This document shows, one piece after another, positions 18,706-27,710 of a stretch of 64,000 nucleotides of DNA (its first letter is position 1; each line of letters opens with the position of its first letter). The notes beneath the pieces are model-generated. The model had not been told where the DNA came from. It ran no database searches and saw nothing but the letters and a program-made list of their open reading frames with translations. A program made the translations under genes and the position numbers. Origin of the DNA: Mycobacterium sp. PSTR-4-N (GTDB lineage Bacteria > Actinomycetota > Actinomycetes > Mycobacteriales > Mycobacteriaceae); NCBI RefSeq assembly GCF_022348085.1, contig NZ_JAKRFN010000016.1, forward strand, positions 62,001-126,000. Reading direction: 5' to 3'.

Positions 18706-19883
18706 GCAAACCGATCGTGCTCGTGGAGATGTCCCCGTCGGGCGGACTGTTCCAGTTCGCGTTCGAACTGGGCAGCGCGCTGGCGGCGCGCGGTGAGCGC
18801 GTCGAGCTGTGGACCGGACCGCGACCGGAGCTGCGATCCACGCAGCCGGCGTTCGTCGTGCGCTCCGTGTTGCCGACGTGGCATCCGGGCGACACCGGCG
18901 TGCATTCGCGGCTGTTCCTCCTCGCGCGCAGGGCTTTTCGCGCGGCGCAGTTGATCTTCGCCTGGATCGTGCTGAGCGTGCGCCTGATCGTCGCCCGACC
19001 CCGCGCGGTGCTGTGGTCGCAGTGGCGATTCGCGTTCGAACCACTCTTCGTGGTGATGCTGGCGGCTGCGCTGCGCAGCAGCGTGCTCGGGTTGATCGCC
19101 CACGAGCCGGTGCCGCGCTCTGACGCCAAGGACACCAGCACGCCGAAATCGGGCACCGTGCTCACCCGGGCGTTCCGCGCCGCATGGCAGCGCATCGATG
19201 TCGCGTTCGTGCTCGGTCCGCGCACTCGTGAGCTCGCCGTGTCGTACTGGCAGCCTCACTGTCCCGTGCTCGTCATCCCCCACGGCAACGAACCGGGCGT
19301 GCGGGGGACGGCCGTCGTGCGTCCGGTCGCCGAGACCGAGCCGGTTGCGTTGTTCTTCGGCGTCTGGTCGAAGTACAAGGGCATCGAAGTGCTTCTCGAC
19401 GCCTTCGCCCTGGTCCGCAGGCGACGTCCCGACGCTCGGCTGGTGCTCGCCGGAGCCGCCGGGGCAGACATCGATGTCGAGACCGTGCTCGCACGAGCCC
19501 GGGCGCTCGGGAACGTCGACGCCCGGCCCGGTTACGTACCGATCGACGACGTGGCCGGGTTGTTCGACAGTGCCCGTGTGGTGGTGACCCCGTACATCCG
19601 GGCGACCCAGAGTGGTGTCGCGCATCTGGCGTTCACATTCGGCAGGCCCGTCGTCGCCAGCGAGATCGGCGATCTGCCCGATGTCATCGCCCACGGCGTG
19701 ACCGGACTGTTGTGCCCGCCGCACGACGCCGAGGCGCTCGCATCCGCGATGGTCGAGCTGCTCGAGGATCCCGCGCTGGCAGCACAACTGGGCCAGGCGG
19801 GTGCGGACAGCGTGGCCGAGGCATGGGCGGTGGCCGCGGGCCGGGTCGCCGACGCGGTGGCCGATGCGGCCGGCGGACGCTGA
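18696..19883 (+). CDS. GT4-family glycosyltransferase
   Basis: 395-residue GT-B glycosyltransferase, GTG start overlapping the polymerase gene by 10 bases. The acceptor domain is N-terminal with a possible membrane-associating hydrophobic stretch near 75-95. The donor domain shows VALFFGVWSKYKGIEVLLDA, ARLVLAGAAG, VVVTPYIRATQSGVAHLAF and GLPDVIAHGVTG-type endings, as in GT4 enzymes. It presumably adds a sugar from a nucleotide donor to the lipid-linked repeat unit; sugar unknown. Confidence 0.87.
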   Translation: MGVSKPIVLVEMSPSGGLFQFAFELGSALAARGERVELWTGPRPELRSTQPAFVVRSVLPTWHPGDTGVHSRLFLLARRAFRAAQLIFAWIVLSVRLIVARPRAVLWSQWRFAFEPLFVVMLAAALRSSVLGLIAHEPVPRSDAKDTSTPKSGTVLTRAFRAAWQRIDVAFVLGPRTRELAVSYWQPHCPVLVIPHGNEPGVRGTAVVRPVAETEPVALFFGVWSKYKGIEVLLDAFALVRRRRPDARLVLAGAAGADIDVETVLARARALGNVDARPGYVPIDDVAGLFDSARVVVTPYIRATQSGVAHLAFTFGRPVVASEIGDLPDVIAHGVTGLLCPPHDAEALASAMVELLEDPALAAQLGQAGADSVAEAWAVAAGRVADAVADAAGGR

Positions 19884-19892
19884 CGGTACCCG

Positions 19893-20813
19893 ATGGCTCG
19901 ATCCTTTCACCGGCTCGTCACCGCGTTGATCCTCGTCACGGTGGGCGGCGTGCCGTCGTGCGCGTCGAGCGACCGGCCTCCGCAGCCGTTCGCCGACACC
20001 AGCCCGTGGCGACAACCCGTCGGCCCGCAGGCACGACCCGACCCAGGTAGCGCCGCGATGATCGCCGCGGTGCAGCGTGAACCGGCGCTGCACGCCAATC
20101 TCGTCGAGTTCGGCATTCCGATCTACCAGGCAGGCGCCGACACCCCGACCCACACCGTGCCCTGCACCCGCACCGATTACGGCCTCTGTCCGTTCGCTGG
20201 GTGGCCGGTTCCCATTCCCGATGGGGCACAGCCCAACTCGGGCTCCGATGGGGTACTGGTCAGCATCTCGCAGAGCAGCGGCGTGATCTTCGAGCTCTGG
20301 CGGGCCCGCACCGAGGGCGAGGCGTGGTCGGCAGAGTTCGGGGCGGTGAACAGTCTGCACGGGTCCGGGTGGGGCGGGGCTGCGACCGGTTCCGGTGCGT
20401 CACGCCTGGGCGGGGTGGTCCGGCTGGCCGAGATCGCCGACGGCGAGATCCCACACGCACTGGCGCTGCAATCGGACAACGCCTGCCCGACGTTCCGGGC
20501 GCCGGCGCTCAAGAGCGACGGCTCCTCTACCCGTCCGGACTGCATCCCCGAAGGCGCACGGCTGCAACTCGATCCGTCGGTCGATGTGGATGCGCTGGGG
20601 TTGCGGCCCGGCGAATTGGCCGTCGCGAAGGCGATGCAGCGTTACGGTGGCTATCTGATGGATGTCGCCGACACGCCGCTGAGCGTCAGCTTCGAACTGG
20701 ACCGCGAGGCGTCGGCCGGCACGGTGGGGACGACATACGCCGACGCCGGGTTCCGCTGGGACTACGACGCGATGGAGGGGGTTCCGTGGAACAGACTGAG
20801 GGTGCTGTCCTGA
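19893..20813 (+). CDS. Exported protein paralogous to the CBM-bearing protein at 23318
   Basis: 306 residues with an N-terminal signal segment (LVTALILVTVGGVPSCASS). The VPSC with Cys near 23 could be a lipobox, though Pro at -2 is unusual. The mature domain shares an ordered motif set with the C-terminal half of the 23318-25231 protein: a SDG segment, a W-x-A/G-x-WG-like segment, KSDG, IPEGxRxQLDPSxDVDA, YGxYxxD, YxDAGFxWDY and PWxxLRVL. The family is not recognised; extracellular glycan binding or processing is inferred only from context. It overlaps the next gene by 28 bases. Confidence 0.82.
   Translation: MARSFHRLVTALILVTVGGVPSCASSDRPPQPFADTSPWRQPVGPQARPDPGSAAMIAAVQREPALHANLVEFGIPIYQAGADTPTHTVPCTRTDYGLCPFAGWPVPIPDGAQPNSGSDGVLVSISQSSGVIFELWRARTEGEAWSAEFGAVNSLHGSGWGGAATGSGASRLGGVVRLAEIADGEIPHALALQSDNACPTFRAPALKSDGSSTRPDCIPEGARLQLDPSVDVDALGLRPGELAVAKAMQRYGGYLMDVADTPLSVSFELDREASAGTVGTTYADAGFRWDYDAMEGVPWNRLRVLS
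20774..20781 (+). promoter_or_regulatory. Ribosome binding site deciding the start at 20786
   Basis: A GGAGGGGG run lies 4 bases before a GTG at 20786, inside the 3' end of the exported-protein gene. It supports starting the next glycosyltransferase here, since the frame has no ATG or GTG nearer its conserved N-terminus. Confidence 0.7.
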
Positions 20814-21958
20814 GGCGGGGAATCAAGGCGCTCGTCCTGATCGACGCGTTCCGGATGGGGGGTGCCGAGACCCTGCTGGCGCCGATGATCGTGGCTTCTC
20901 GCAACACCGACCTCCACATGGACGTCGCGAGTGTGTCACCGGCGGAATGGAATTCCGAGAAGACCATGGCGATTCTCGCCGACGCCGGCATAACGACGCG
21001 ATCGTTGGGCATCCGCCGTCTGCTCGATCCCGTGGCGCTGCCCCGGCTGGTGCGGACGATCCGGCAGGGCGGTTATGACATCGTGCACGCGCACCTCGAG
21101 ATGGCGATGACCCTGGCCGTGCCCGCCGCGGCGATCGCCCGCCGGCCCGCGGTGTGCACCTTCCACCACGTGGCCTACCCGGTCGAGGGGCGCGAAGCCG
21201 GGCGGATGCGCCTGGCGGTGGAGGCCGCGACCCGCTCGCGCCGCGCGCTCTTCGTCTCCGAGGCATCGCGCCGGTCCTTCGCCGAGGTGTACCGCCCCGG
21301 CCGGATGCCCGGCAACTGGGAGGTCATGCACAACGGCATCGATGTCTCCAATTACGCGCCGGGACAGGCCGATCCCCGGATCCGGGCGGAGCTCACAGGC
21401 AATCGCGGCGACGTCCCTCTGGTGGTTCTGCCCGCGGCGTTCCGCGAACTGAAGGCCATCCCGGTGGCGATCGCGGCGTGGCCCGCCGTCCGGCAGCGGC
21501 ATCCGCGGGCGGTGCTGGCATTGGCGGGCGGCGGCGAGCAGGAACCCGAGTTGCGCCGGCTCGTGGCCGAATTGGGGCTCGAGGACGCGGTCGTGTTCGC
21601 CGGCGTACGCACGGACATGCCGGAGATCTACCGGGCGGCTGATGTGGTGCTGTTGCCGTCGACGCACGAGAATCTACCGACCGTACTGATCGAGGCGGGA
21701 GCCACCGAGCGACCCGTCGCGGCGACCCGGGTCGGCGGTATCCCCGACATCGTGATCGACGGGGAGACCGGGGTGTTGTTCGAGCCGGGCTCGCCGGAGG
21801 CGCTCGCCGCGGCTGTCGGCCGGTTGCTCGACGATCCCGAGCTGCGCCGTCGTATGGGCGCTGCCGCAGGCGAGCGGGCCCGTCGCGAGTTCTCGGCGGA
21901 CGCATGGGTCGATCGGCTGCGTGCGACGTATCTGCAGGCCATGGGTGAGGGCCGGTGA
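20786..21958 (+). CDS. GT4-family glycosyltransferase
   Basis: 390 residues from the GTG at 20786. GT-B fold: the N-terminal domain has DAFRMGGAETLLAPM and YDIVHAHLEMAMTLAVP; the donor domain has LVVLPAAFRELKAIPVAI, VLALAGGGEQEPELRRLV, and the EX7E element ENLPTVLIEAGA with AATRVGGIPDIVIDGETG. Retaining GT4 chemistry is expected; donor and acceptor unknown. Its stop overlaps the next GTG by 4 bases. Confidence 0.88.
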   Translation: MEQTEGAVLRRGIKALVLIDAFRMGGAETLLAPMIVASRNTDLHMDVASVSPAEWNSEKTMAILADAGITTRSLGIRRLLDPVALPRLVRTIRQGGYDIVHAHLEMAMTLAVPAAAIARRPAVCTFHHVAYPVEGREAGRMRLAVEAATRSRRALFVSEASRRSFAEVYRPGRMPGNWEVMHNGIDVSNYAPGQADPRIRAELTGNRGDVPLVVLPAAFRELKAIPVAIAAWPAVRQRHPRAVLALAGGGEQEPELRRLVAELGLEDAVVFAGVRTDMPEIYRAADVVLLPSTHENLPTVLIEAGATERPVAATRVGGIPDIVIDGETGVLFEPGSPEALAAAVGRLLDDPELRRRMGAAAGERARREFSADAWVDRLRATYLQAMGEGR

Positions 21959-23187
21959 GTCGCCCACTCGTCGCTTACGTGGTGTCGCGCTTCCCGGTCA
22001 CCTCGGAGACGTTCATCGTGCGCGAGCTCGATGCCATCGCCCGCACGAATCGCTATGAGCTGCAGATCAGATCGCTGTTCCCGGCACCCGACAGCGCGGT
22101 GCACGACATCGCGCGACGCTGGGTGCAGCAGCTGGTGCGACCATCGACCCGCGCCGCGCTGATCGGTCTGGGCTGGGCGGTGGCCACCCGTCCGCTGCGC
22201 GTGGCCTCGGTGGTCGCAACGGTGATCGTGGGCTATTCCGCTCGCCCCCCGCTGCTGCTGCGTGCGCTGACGACGGTTCTCCTCGCATGCGCGCACGCGA
22301 GGGACCTGGCCGCGCAGAGGCGCGTAGTTCACGTTCACGCCCATTACGCGACCTATCCCGCGCTGGCCGCATGGGTGTGTCACCGGCTCGTCGGCGCGAC
22401 GTACGGGTTCACCGTGCACGCCCACGATCTCTACGTCGACACGTCGATGCTGGACCGCAAGATCGCCGACGCACGCTATGTGGTCACCATCTCGCGATTC
22501 AATCGGGACCTGCTGCAACAGCACAACGCCGGGGGAACCCCGATCCACGTGATCCATGCGGGTATCGATACGGCCGCCTATCCGTTCCGGGCGCGCGGGA
22601 TCCCCGCTGACGGCCCGGTGAGGGCGCTGACGGTCGCCTCACTGCAGCAGTACAAGGGTCACGCTGTGCTGCTGCAGGCGATGGCGCGGGGCGGCGGCGC
22701 TGTCGAGCGGATGACACTGGATCTGATCGGCGACGGCGTGTTGAGAGCTGAACTCGAGGCTCTCGCGGAGAGCCTGGGTCTGCAGAGGCGGGTGCGCTTT
22801 CTGGGTGGTTGCAGCGAGGACCAGGTGAGGGCGGCGTTGGCCGCCGCCGACCTGTTCGTGCTGCCGAGCATCGTGGCCGACGACGGTCAGATGGAGGGGC
22901 TGCCCGTCGCGTTGATGGAGGCGCTGGCCAGTGGGGTGCCAACCATCTCCACCGCACTCTCCGGCATCCCCGAGATCGTCGTCGACGGTGCCACCGGCAT
23001 GCTGGCCGCACCCGGGGATGTCGGTGACCTCAACGCGACGCTGACCGCGATGATCGAGAGTGGGCCGGGGGCGATCGCGTTCACCGAGGCGGGCCGCGCG
23101 CTGGTGACCGGCGAGTTCGACCTGCAGTCGACCGTTGCCGCGCTGACCGGGGTGCTCGACGAGAATGTCGCGATCGCCCCGCGCTGA
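21955..23187 (+). CDS. GT4-family glycosyltransferase
   Basis: 410-residue GT-B enzyme. It opens with VAYVVSRFPVTSETFIVREL, a common start of GT4 colanic-acid/EPS-type enzymes, and has HVHAHYATYPALAAWVCHRL in the acceptor domain. The donor domain ends with EGLPVALMEALASGVP and STALSGIPEIVVDGATGML (EX7E-type). Coupled to the preceding glycosyltransferase by a GTGA overlap. Last glycosyltransferase of the operon; a 130-base gap follows before the ATG of the secreted gene. Confidence 0.88.
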   Translation: MSRPLVAYVVSRFPVTSETFIVRELDAIARTNRYELQIRSLFPAPDSAVHDIARRWVQQLVRPSTRAALIGLGWAVATRPLRVASVVATVIVGYSARPPLLLRALTTVLLACAHARDLAAQRRVVHVHAHYATYPALAAWVCHRLVGATYGFTVHAHDLYVDTSMLDRKIADARYVVTISRFNRDLLQQHNAGGTPIHVIHAGIDTAAYPFRARGIPADGPVRALTVASLQQYKGHAVLLQAMARGGGAVERMTLDLIGDGVLRAELEALAESLGLQRRVRFLGGCSEDQVRAALAAADLFVLPSIVADDGQMEGLPVALMEALASGVPTISTALSGIPEIVVDGATGMLAAPGDVGDLNATLTAMIESGPGAIAFTEAGRALVTGEFDLQSTVAALTGVLDENVAIAPR

Positions 23188-23317
23188 GCAAACAAGTTGA
23201 GCGTGTTTCGCCTGCGTCAAATTGCCTCTTGATCGTCCTCTGTAGAAGATGTGATCATCGTGCTGACGCGCCGTTCGCGGCAGCCCGGTGATCTTGAAAA
23301 CAGTTGGGGGAGTGGCA

Positions 23318-25231
23318 ATGTCAGCGAATCTCTGGCCGTCGGCGGGTCATCCTCACGAGTCGTCGCCTCAGGTCTGCGCCGGCAAAAATGCCGACGGGGG
23401 TCATGAGTTTGCTGAAACTGTCCAGCGACGTCAGATGCCACCACCTGCCGCAGGGCGCATCGCCCACGTCGGCCGAGTCGGAGCACTGGCTGTGGCACTG
23501 GGTATCGGCGCCGCGATCGCTTGCGTTCCGGTTGTCGCCCACGCCGACCAGGGCGACTCGACTTCGCCACATTCACTGCAGCGCGCAACCCAGGCATCGG
23601 CAGGAGCCTCTGCGCGTCCGGCGCGGACCCCGCGTCGAGACACCTCGGCCGCCGGGTCCTCAGCGCGGAGATCGGCACGGTCTGCCGAGTCCGACCAGCC
23701 CGAGCGGCCCGATCGCCGCCACATCGACCTCACCCGTCCGCTGCGCACCCTGCTGACCGCGGCACGCGACAAGACACCGGCAGAACCGGACGCACCGCTG
23801 TCGGGCGCGGTCCTGCTCGCGGCCTCGACGTCGACATCTGCGCGGCGGCCGGCCAAGGTCGGTGGGTCCGCGGAGACGTCGCCGACCGTCGCAGCGACGA
23901 CGTCGGGCCAGGACGTGCTCGTCGAGGCCGAGGCCATGACTTTGTCGTCGGCGAAGAACGGAGCCGTGTACTCCGACTCCACCGCCTCGGGCGGCCGGGC
24001 GGTGGTGCTGAACAAGAACTCATCGATCTCCAAGACCGTCACGCTGCCCCAGTCGTCGAGCGTGGTGATCCGCGCCAAAGGCGATCAATATCAAGGCGCG
24101 CCGACGATGAAGGTGACCGTCAACGGCACCGAGATCACCACGGTCGCCGTATCCGCGACCTCGTGGACGAACTACACCGTCCCGCTCGACGCAGGGCCCG
24201 GTACCTACACACTGACCATCGCCTACATCAACGATCTGAGTGGTAAGAAGTCCGGCGATCGCAACCTGCGCGTCGACAGCGTCCGCGTGGTCGCGGCCAC
24301 CGGCACCACCCCGACGCCCCCGTCCACCAGTGGTGCGCCGTTCTTCGGCGCCGCCGACTGGTTGTGGAAACCGATCCCCGCCAACGCGACCATCGACAGC
24401 AACAGCGCGACGTGGGTGAGCTATCTGGCGGCCCCGGGGAAGTCCCGGATCGCGAACCTCTACCAGTACGCGATCAAGCTCATCACCGCGTCGCAGGTCA
24501 CCTCGACCACTCCCCGCTACGACGTCTCGTTCACCCAGCCCTGGGGCAGCGATCCGTTCGGCACCAACACGGTGCCGATCCCGACAGGCACGAAGATCCC
24601 TCCCGGGTCCGACGGGCACCTCGCGATCCTCGACCCGGCGACCGGGAAGGCCTACGGCATCTGGCAGGCGAAGTACAACAGCACCACCAACACGTGGTCG
24701 GGATCCTGGGGCGGCATGACGAGCCTCACCGGCAACGGTGTGGACACCTCCGGATCGGCCACCGCGGCGGGCATCGCCCGCTACGCCGGAGTGGTCACCG
24801 GCGCGGAGTTCAGCGCAGCCGTCGCGGCCAACACCGGCATCAATCACGCGCTCGTGTTCTCCACCGATATCGCAGGATCCCAATTCGTCTCTCCGGCAGT
24901 CAAATCCGACGGCCAGAACCTCGCCGGTGTGGCGCTGCCCATCCCCGAGGGATATCGCATCCAGCTCGATCCCAGCATCGACGTCGACGCCATCCCGGGG
25001 ATCACCGCGGGCGAGAAGGTGATCGCCAAGACCCTGCAGACCTACGGCGCCTACGTCGTCGACCAGGGCGCGGCGCGCATGGCGTTCGCGTTCGAACTCC
25101 TCGACGACGCCACCGCCGGCTCGCCGGGCTCGGCCTACGTCGACGCCGGATTCGCCTGGGATTACTACGGCATGGACAACATTCCGTGGAGCTCCTTGCG
25201 GGTACTGGCACCGACCACCGTCGCGGTATGA
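23318..25231 (+). CDS. Large exported protein: xylan-binding-type CBM plus unknown C-terminal domain
   Basis: 637 residues. The ATG at 23318 is chosen for the GGGGGAG ribosome site 5 to 6 bases upstream; a GTG at 23288 is also in frame. An extended N-terminus leads to a hydrophobic export segment (about 50-75, ending VVAHADQG). A Ser/Arg/Pro-rich linker follows, then a carbohydrate-binding module at about 200-325: VLVEAEAMTLSSAKNG at its start and DRNLRVDSVRVV at its end, as in CBM36/CBM60 calcium-dependent xylan-binding modules. From about 340 the protein is paralogous to the 19893 gene product. Probably binds, tethers or trims the polymer made by this locus; no catalytic residues recognised. 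Confidence 0.85.
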   Translation: MSANLWPSAGHPHESSPQVCAGKNADGGHEFAETVQRRQMPPPAAGRIAHVGRVGALAVALGIGAAIACVPVVAHADQGDSTSPHSLQRATQASAGASARPARTPRRDTSAAGSSARRSARSAESDQPERPDRRHIDLTRPLRTLLTAARDKTPAEPDAPLSGAVLLAASTSTSARRPAKVGGSAETSPTVAATTSGQDVLVEAEAMTLSSAKNGAVYSDSTASGGRAVVLNKNSSISKTVTLPQSSSVVIRAKGDQYQGAPTMKVTVNGTEITTVAVSATSWTNYTVPLDAGPGTYTLTIAYINDLSGKKSGDRNLRVDSVRVVAATGTTPTPPSTSGAPFFGAADWLWKPIPANATIDSNSATWVSYLAAPGKSRIANLYQYAIKLITASQVTSTTPRYDVSFTQPWGSDPFGTNTVPIPTGTKIPPGSDGHLAILDPATGKAYGIWQAKYNSTTNTWSGSWGGMTSLTGNGVDTSGSATAAGIARYAGVVTGAEFSAAVAANTGINHALVFSTDIAGSQFVSPAVKSDGQNLAGVALPIPEGYRIQLDPSIDVDAIPGITAGEKVIAKTLQTYGAYVVDQGAARMAFAFELLDDATAGSPGSAYVDAGFAWDYYGMDNIPWSSLRVLAPTTVAV

Positions 25232-25287
25232 CACCGGCGTGACCGCGCGTTCGGACTTCCTACGGAAAGGGGAGCCGATCTTGTAAG

Positions 25288-27315
25288 TTGACACACGCGT
25301 CGAGCGACGTTGACTACGGCCGAGGGGGACTGCTGAGCACTCCAGGAGCGCGCGTCCGGATCGCCTCGCGGATCGTGGCCGTACTCGCGACATCGGCGAT
25401 CACGGTAGGGCTGGCACCGCCGGTGCTCGCGCAGCCGGCCGATGGCGCGGTGGCGACCACGACGGTCGCTCTCGCCGATGTCGGTGACCAGTCGACCCTG
25501 TCGTTCTACGGCGACACGAGTTCGACCACGCTGACCTTTCCGGTGCCGCGCGGGCTGCGCCCGACCGCGCTCAACACCGTTGTGAACCTTCCCTTCTCGA
25601 TCACCTCGGGCACGCTGACCGCGACGCAGAACGATCAGGTGATCAGCAAGGTCGGCGTACCGATCGATGATCTGGCGCCCGTCGTCGTCCCACTCGCCGG
25701 CGCCGCGGTGGTCGACGATTCGATGACGATCACTCTCAAGCTGACTGCGCTCGCGCCGGCCGGCTACTGCCTCGATCAGGAGAACCCGATCGGTCTGATC
25801 AACAGCTCGGTCGCGTTCGAGGGCACCGAGGTCACTCCCACTGTCGTGGCCGACTTCCTGCCTCCCGTGTTGCGCCTGCTGACGATCGGAATACCAGCGG
25901 CACCAACACAATCGGAGTCCGATGCGGCGATCCGAGTCGCGGCCGATCTGCAAGCGAAGTACCGCTCGCAATCACCGCAGATCGTTCTCGTCCCGTTGGC
26001 CGACGGGGCGAGGAGCATCGACGGCCCGGAACAGCCGTTCGAGCGTCGCATCCTGATCGACGAGGGCGGCCCGGACGGACTTTCGCTCGTCGGCAGTGAT
26101 ACTCGGCAACTCCTCATCTCGGGTGCGCCGACGGCGCTGAGCGCACAGGCTCGGCTGCTGACCGATCCGTCCCTGCCCCTGGCCGAGGCAGGCACCGTGG
26201 TGGCCGGTGAGCTCCCCCAGGACACGCCGGTGGTGGGCGATTCCACGACGCTGACGCAGCTGGGTTCTCCGGATCTGAGCAACATCGGGGTGGCACCGCA
26301 GGTGAGTATCGCGTTGGACCAGACCCGCTTCGGCCGTCCGACGCAGGGGTATCGCATCCACGTTCTCGGTTCGCACACCCCGGTGCCCGCCGACATCGGC
26401 GCGCGGATGACGGCGTCGATCGAAGGTGAGATCATCGATTCCTGGTCTGCGGCCGGCGACGGTGGTATCGACCACTGGGTCGACGTTCCCGACCGGTTGA
26501 TCGCCCGCTACACGAACGTCGTGATCGGCATCGACACCAGCGGAAACACCGGGGGCTGCCGGGAATTCCGGGCGATCGACCTGACGGTCGACGGCAGGAC
26601 GGTCGTTCAGAGCACACCCGCCCGACCCCCGATGCCGAGCGGGTTCGGTTCGCTGCCACAGGCGTTGATGCCCGAGCTGAAGGTCGGTATCGATCCCGGC
26701 GACTTCGGCGACACCGATCGGGCTGCCAAGATCGTGCTCGGTCTGCAGCGCCTCAGCGCGGTTCCGCTGCGCACCGAGGTGATGCCGTTGCAGCAGGCCA
26801 TCGACAGCACGCAGTCGGCGATCCTGGTCGAGCCCGACGGCTGGACCGACTCCTCGATAGCGTTGCCGTTGTCCAGCAAGGATCGCCAGCTCACTCTCAC
26901 CGGAGTGGGCGGGGACGATCGAGGTGACGAACAAGCGGTCACGCTCACCCTCGACCCTGCGGCGCGATTCGGGTCATTGCAGACGGTCCTCGACGGGCAG
27001 CGGACGCTGCTGGTCGCGACGTCCAACGGTGCGCCCGAACGACTCGACGACCTGCTGCGCTGGCTGCAGGACAACCCGCGGGGCTGGTCGGTTCTGCGCG
27101 GCAACGTCGTGGTGTCTTTCGAGGGGCGCGAGCCTCAATTGGTGCCCGATCGCGCGTCGCTGAGCGTATTCGGTCCGGTGCCGACCGGGCCGGAGACCGA
27201 TCCGGCCGCGCAGACTCAACGTCCGCCGATCTGGTGGTTGGCGGGCGGCGCGGTCGCGGTGCTGGTGATCGCGGTGGCGGCGTACCGGATCGGGGTTCGG
27301 CGGCGCAGCGGCTAG
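25288..27315 (+). CDS. BcsB-like membrane-anchored exopolysaccharide protein
   Basis: 675 residues from a TTG at 25288. It has an N-terminal export segment (RIVAVLATSAITVGLAPPVL) and a C-terminal membrane anchor (about 651-667) ending in RIGVRRRSG. The N-terminal beta domain carries STLSFYGDTSSTTLTFPVPR and NTVVNLPFSITSGTL, resembling BcsB, the partner that guides nascent cellulose out of BcsA. No BcsA synthase or c-di-GMP PilZ domain is encoded nearby, so it probably serves the Wzx/Wzy-type polymer. The start is weakly supported: GGGGAG lies about 14 bases upstream. Convergent with zur, overlapping by 4 bases. Confidence 0.82.
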   Translation: MTHASSDVDYGRGGLLSTPGARVRIASRIVAVLATSAITVGLAPPVLAQPADGAVATTTVALADVGDQSTLSFYGDTSSTTLTFPVPRGLRPTALNTVVNLPFSITSGTLTATQNDQVISKVGVPIDDLAPVVVPLAGAAVVDDSMTITLKLTALAPAGYCLDQENPIGLINSSVAFEGTEVTPTVVADFLPPVLRLLTIGIPAAPTQSESDAAIRVAADLQAKYRSQSPQIVLVPLADGARSIDGPEQPFERRILIDEGGPDGLSLVGSDTRQLLISGAPTALSAQARLLTDPSLPLAEAGTVVAGELPQDTPVVGDSTTLTQLGSPDLSNIGVAPQVSIALDQTRFGRPTQGYRIHVLGSHTPVPADIGARMTASIEGEIIDSWSAAGDGGIDHWVDVPDRLIARYTNVVIGIDTSGNTGGCREFRAIDLTVDGRTVVQSTPARPPMPSGFGSLPQALMPELKVGIDPGDFGDTDRAAKIVLGLQRLSAVPLRTEVMPLQQAIDSTQSAILVEPDGWTDSSIALPLSSKDRQLTLTGVGGDDRGDEQAVTLTLDPAARFGSLQTVLDGQRTLLVATSNGAPERLDDLLRWLQDNPRGWSVLRGNVVVSFEGREPQLVPDRASLSVFGPVPTGPETDPAAQTQRPPIWWLAGGAVAVLVIAVAAYRIGVRRRSG

Positions 27316-27710
27316 CTGCCGGCCACCCGGCAGCGGTCGCACACTCCGAAGATTTCGATCGTGTGGGTGACGTCGGAGAAGCCGTGCGTGCGCGCGATGT
27401 CGGCCGCCCAGGTCTCGACCTCGCCGCCGGAGATCTCCACGGTGGAGCCGCACTGCCGGCACACCAGATGATGGTGGTGGTGCCGCGAGCACAGCCGGTA
27501 GACCGATTCGCCGGTGTCGGTGCGGAGCGTGTCGACCGCGCCGGCGGCGGCCATCTGCTGCAGCGTGCGATAGACCGTGGTGAGGCCGACGCCCTCACCC
27601 CGCTTGCGCAGTTCGTCGTGCAGCTCCTGGGCCGACCGGAAGTCGTCGAGGTTCTCCAGCAGTGCCGCCAGCGCCGCGCGCTGGCGGGTGGAGCGGACGG
27701 CTCCGGTCAC
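27312..27710 (-). CDS. zur: Zinc uptake regulator Zur (FurB)
   Basis: Fur-family zinc-responsive repressor. 132 residues from a GTG at 27710, which aligns with the start of M. tuberculosis FurB. Winged helix: RSTRQRAALAALLENLDDF and GLTTVYRTLQQMAAAG. Metal sites include RHHHHHLVCRQCG and CDRC near the end. It overlaps smtB by 4 bases, the conserved mycobacterial smtB-zur operon in which zinc relieves SmtB repression and activates Zur. Confidence 0.95.
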   Translation of the reverse strand: MTGAVRSTRQRAALAALLENLDDFRSAQELHDELRKRGEGVGLTTVYRTLQQMAAAGAVDTLRTDTGESVYRLCSRHHHHHLVCRQCGSTVEISGGEVETWAADIARTHGFSDVTHTIEIFGVCDRCRVAGS

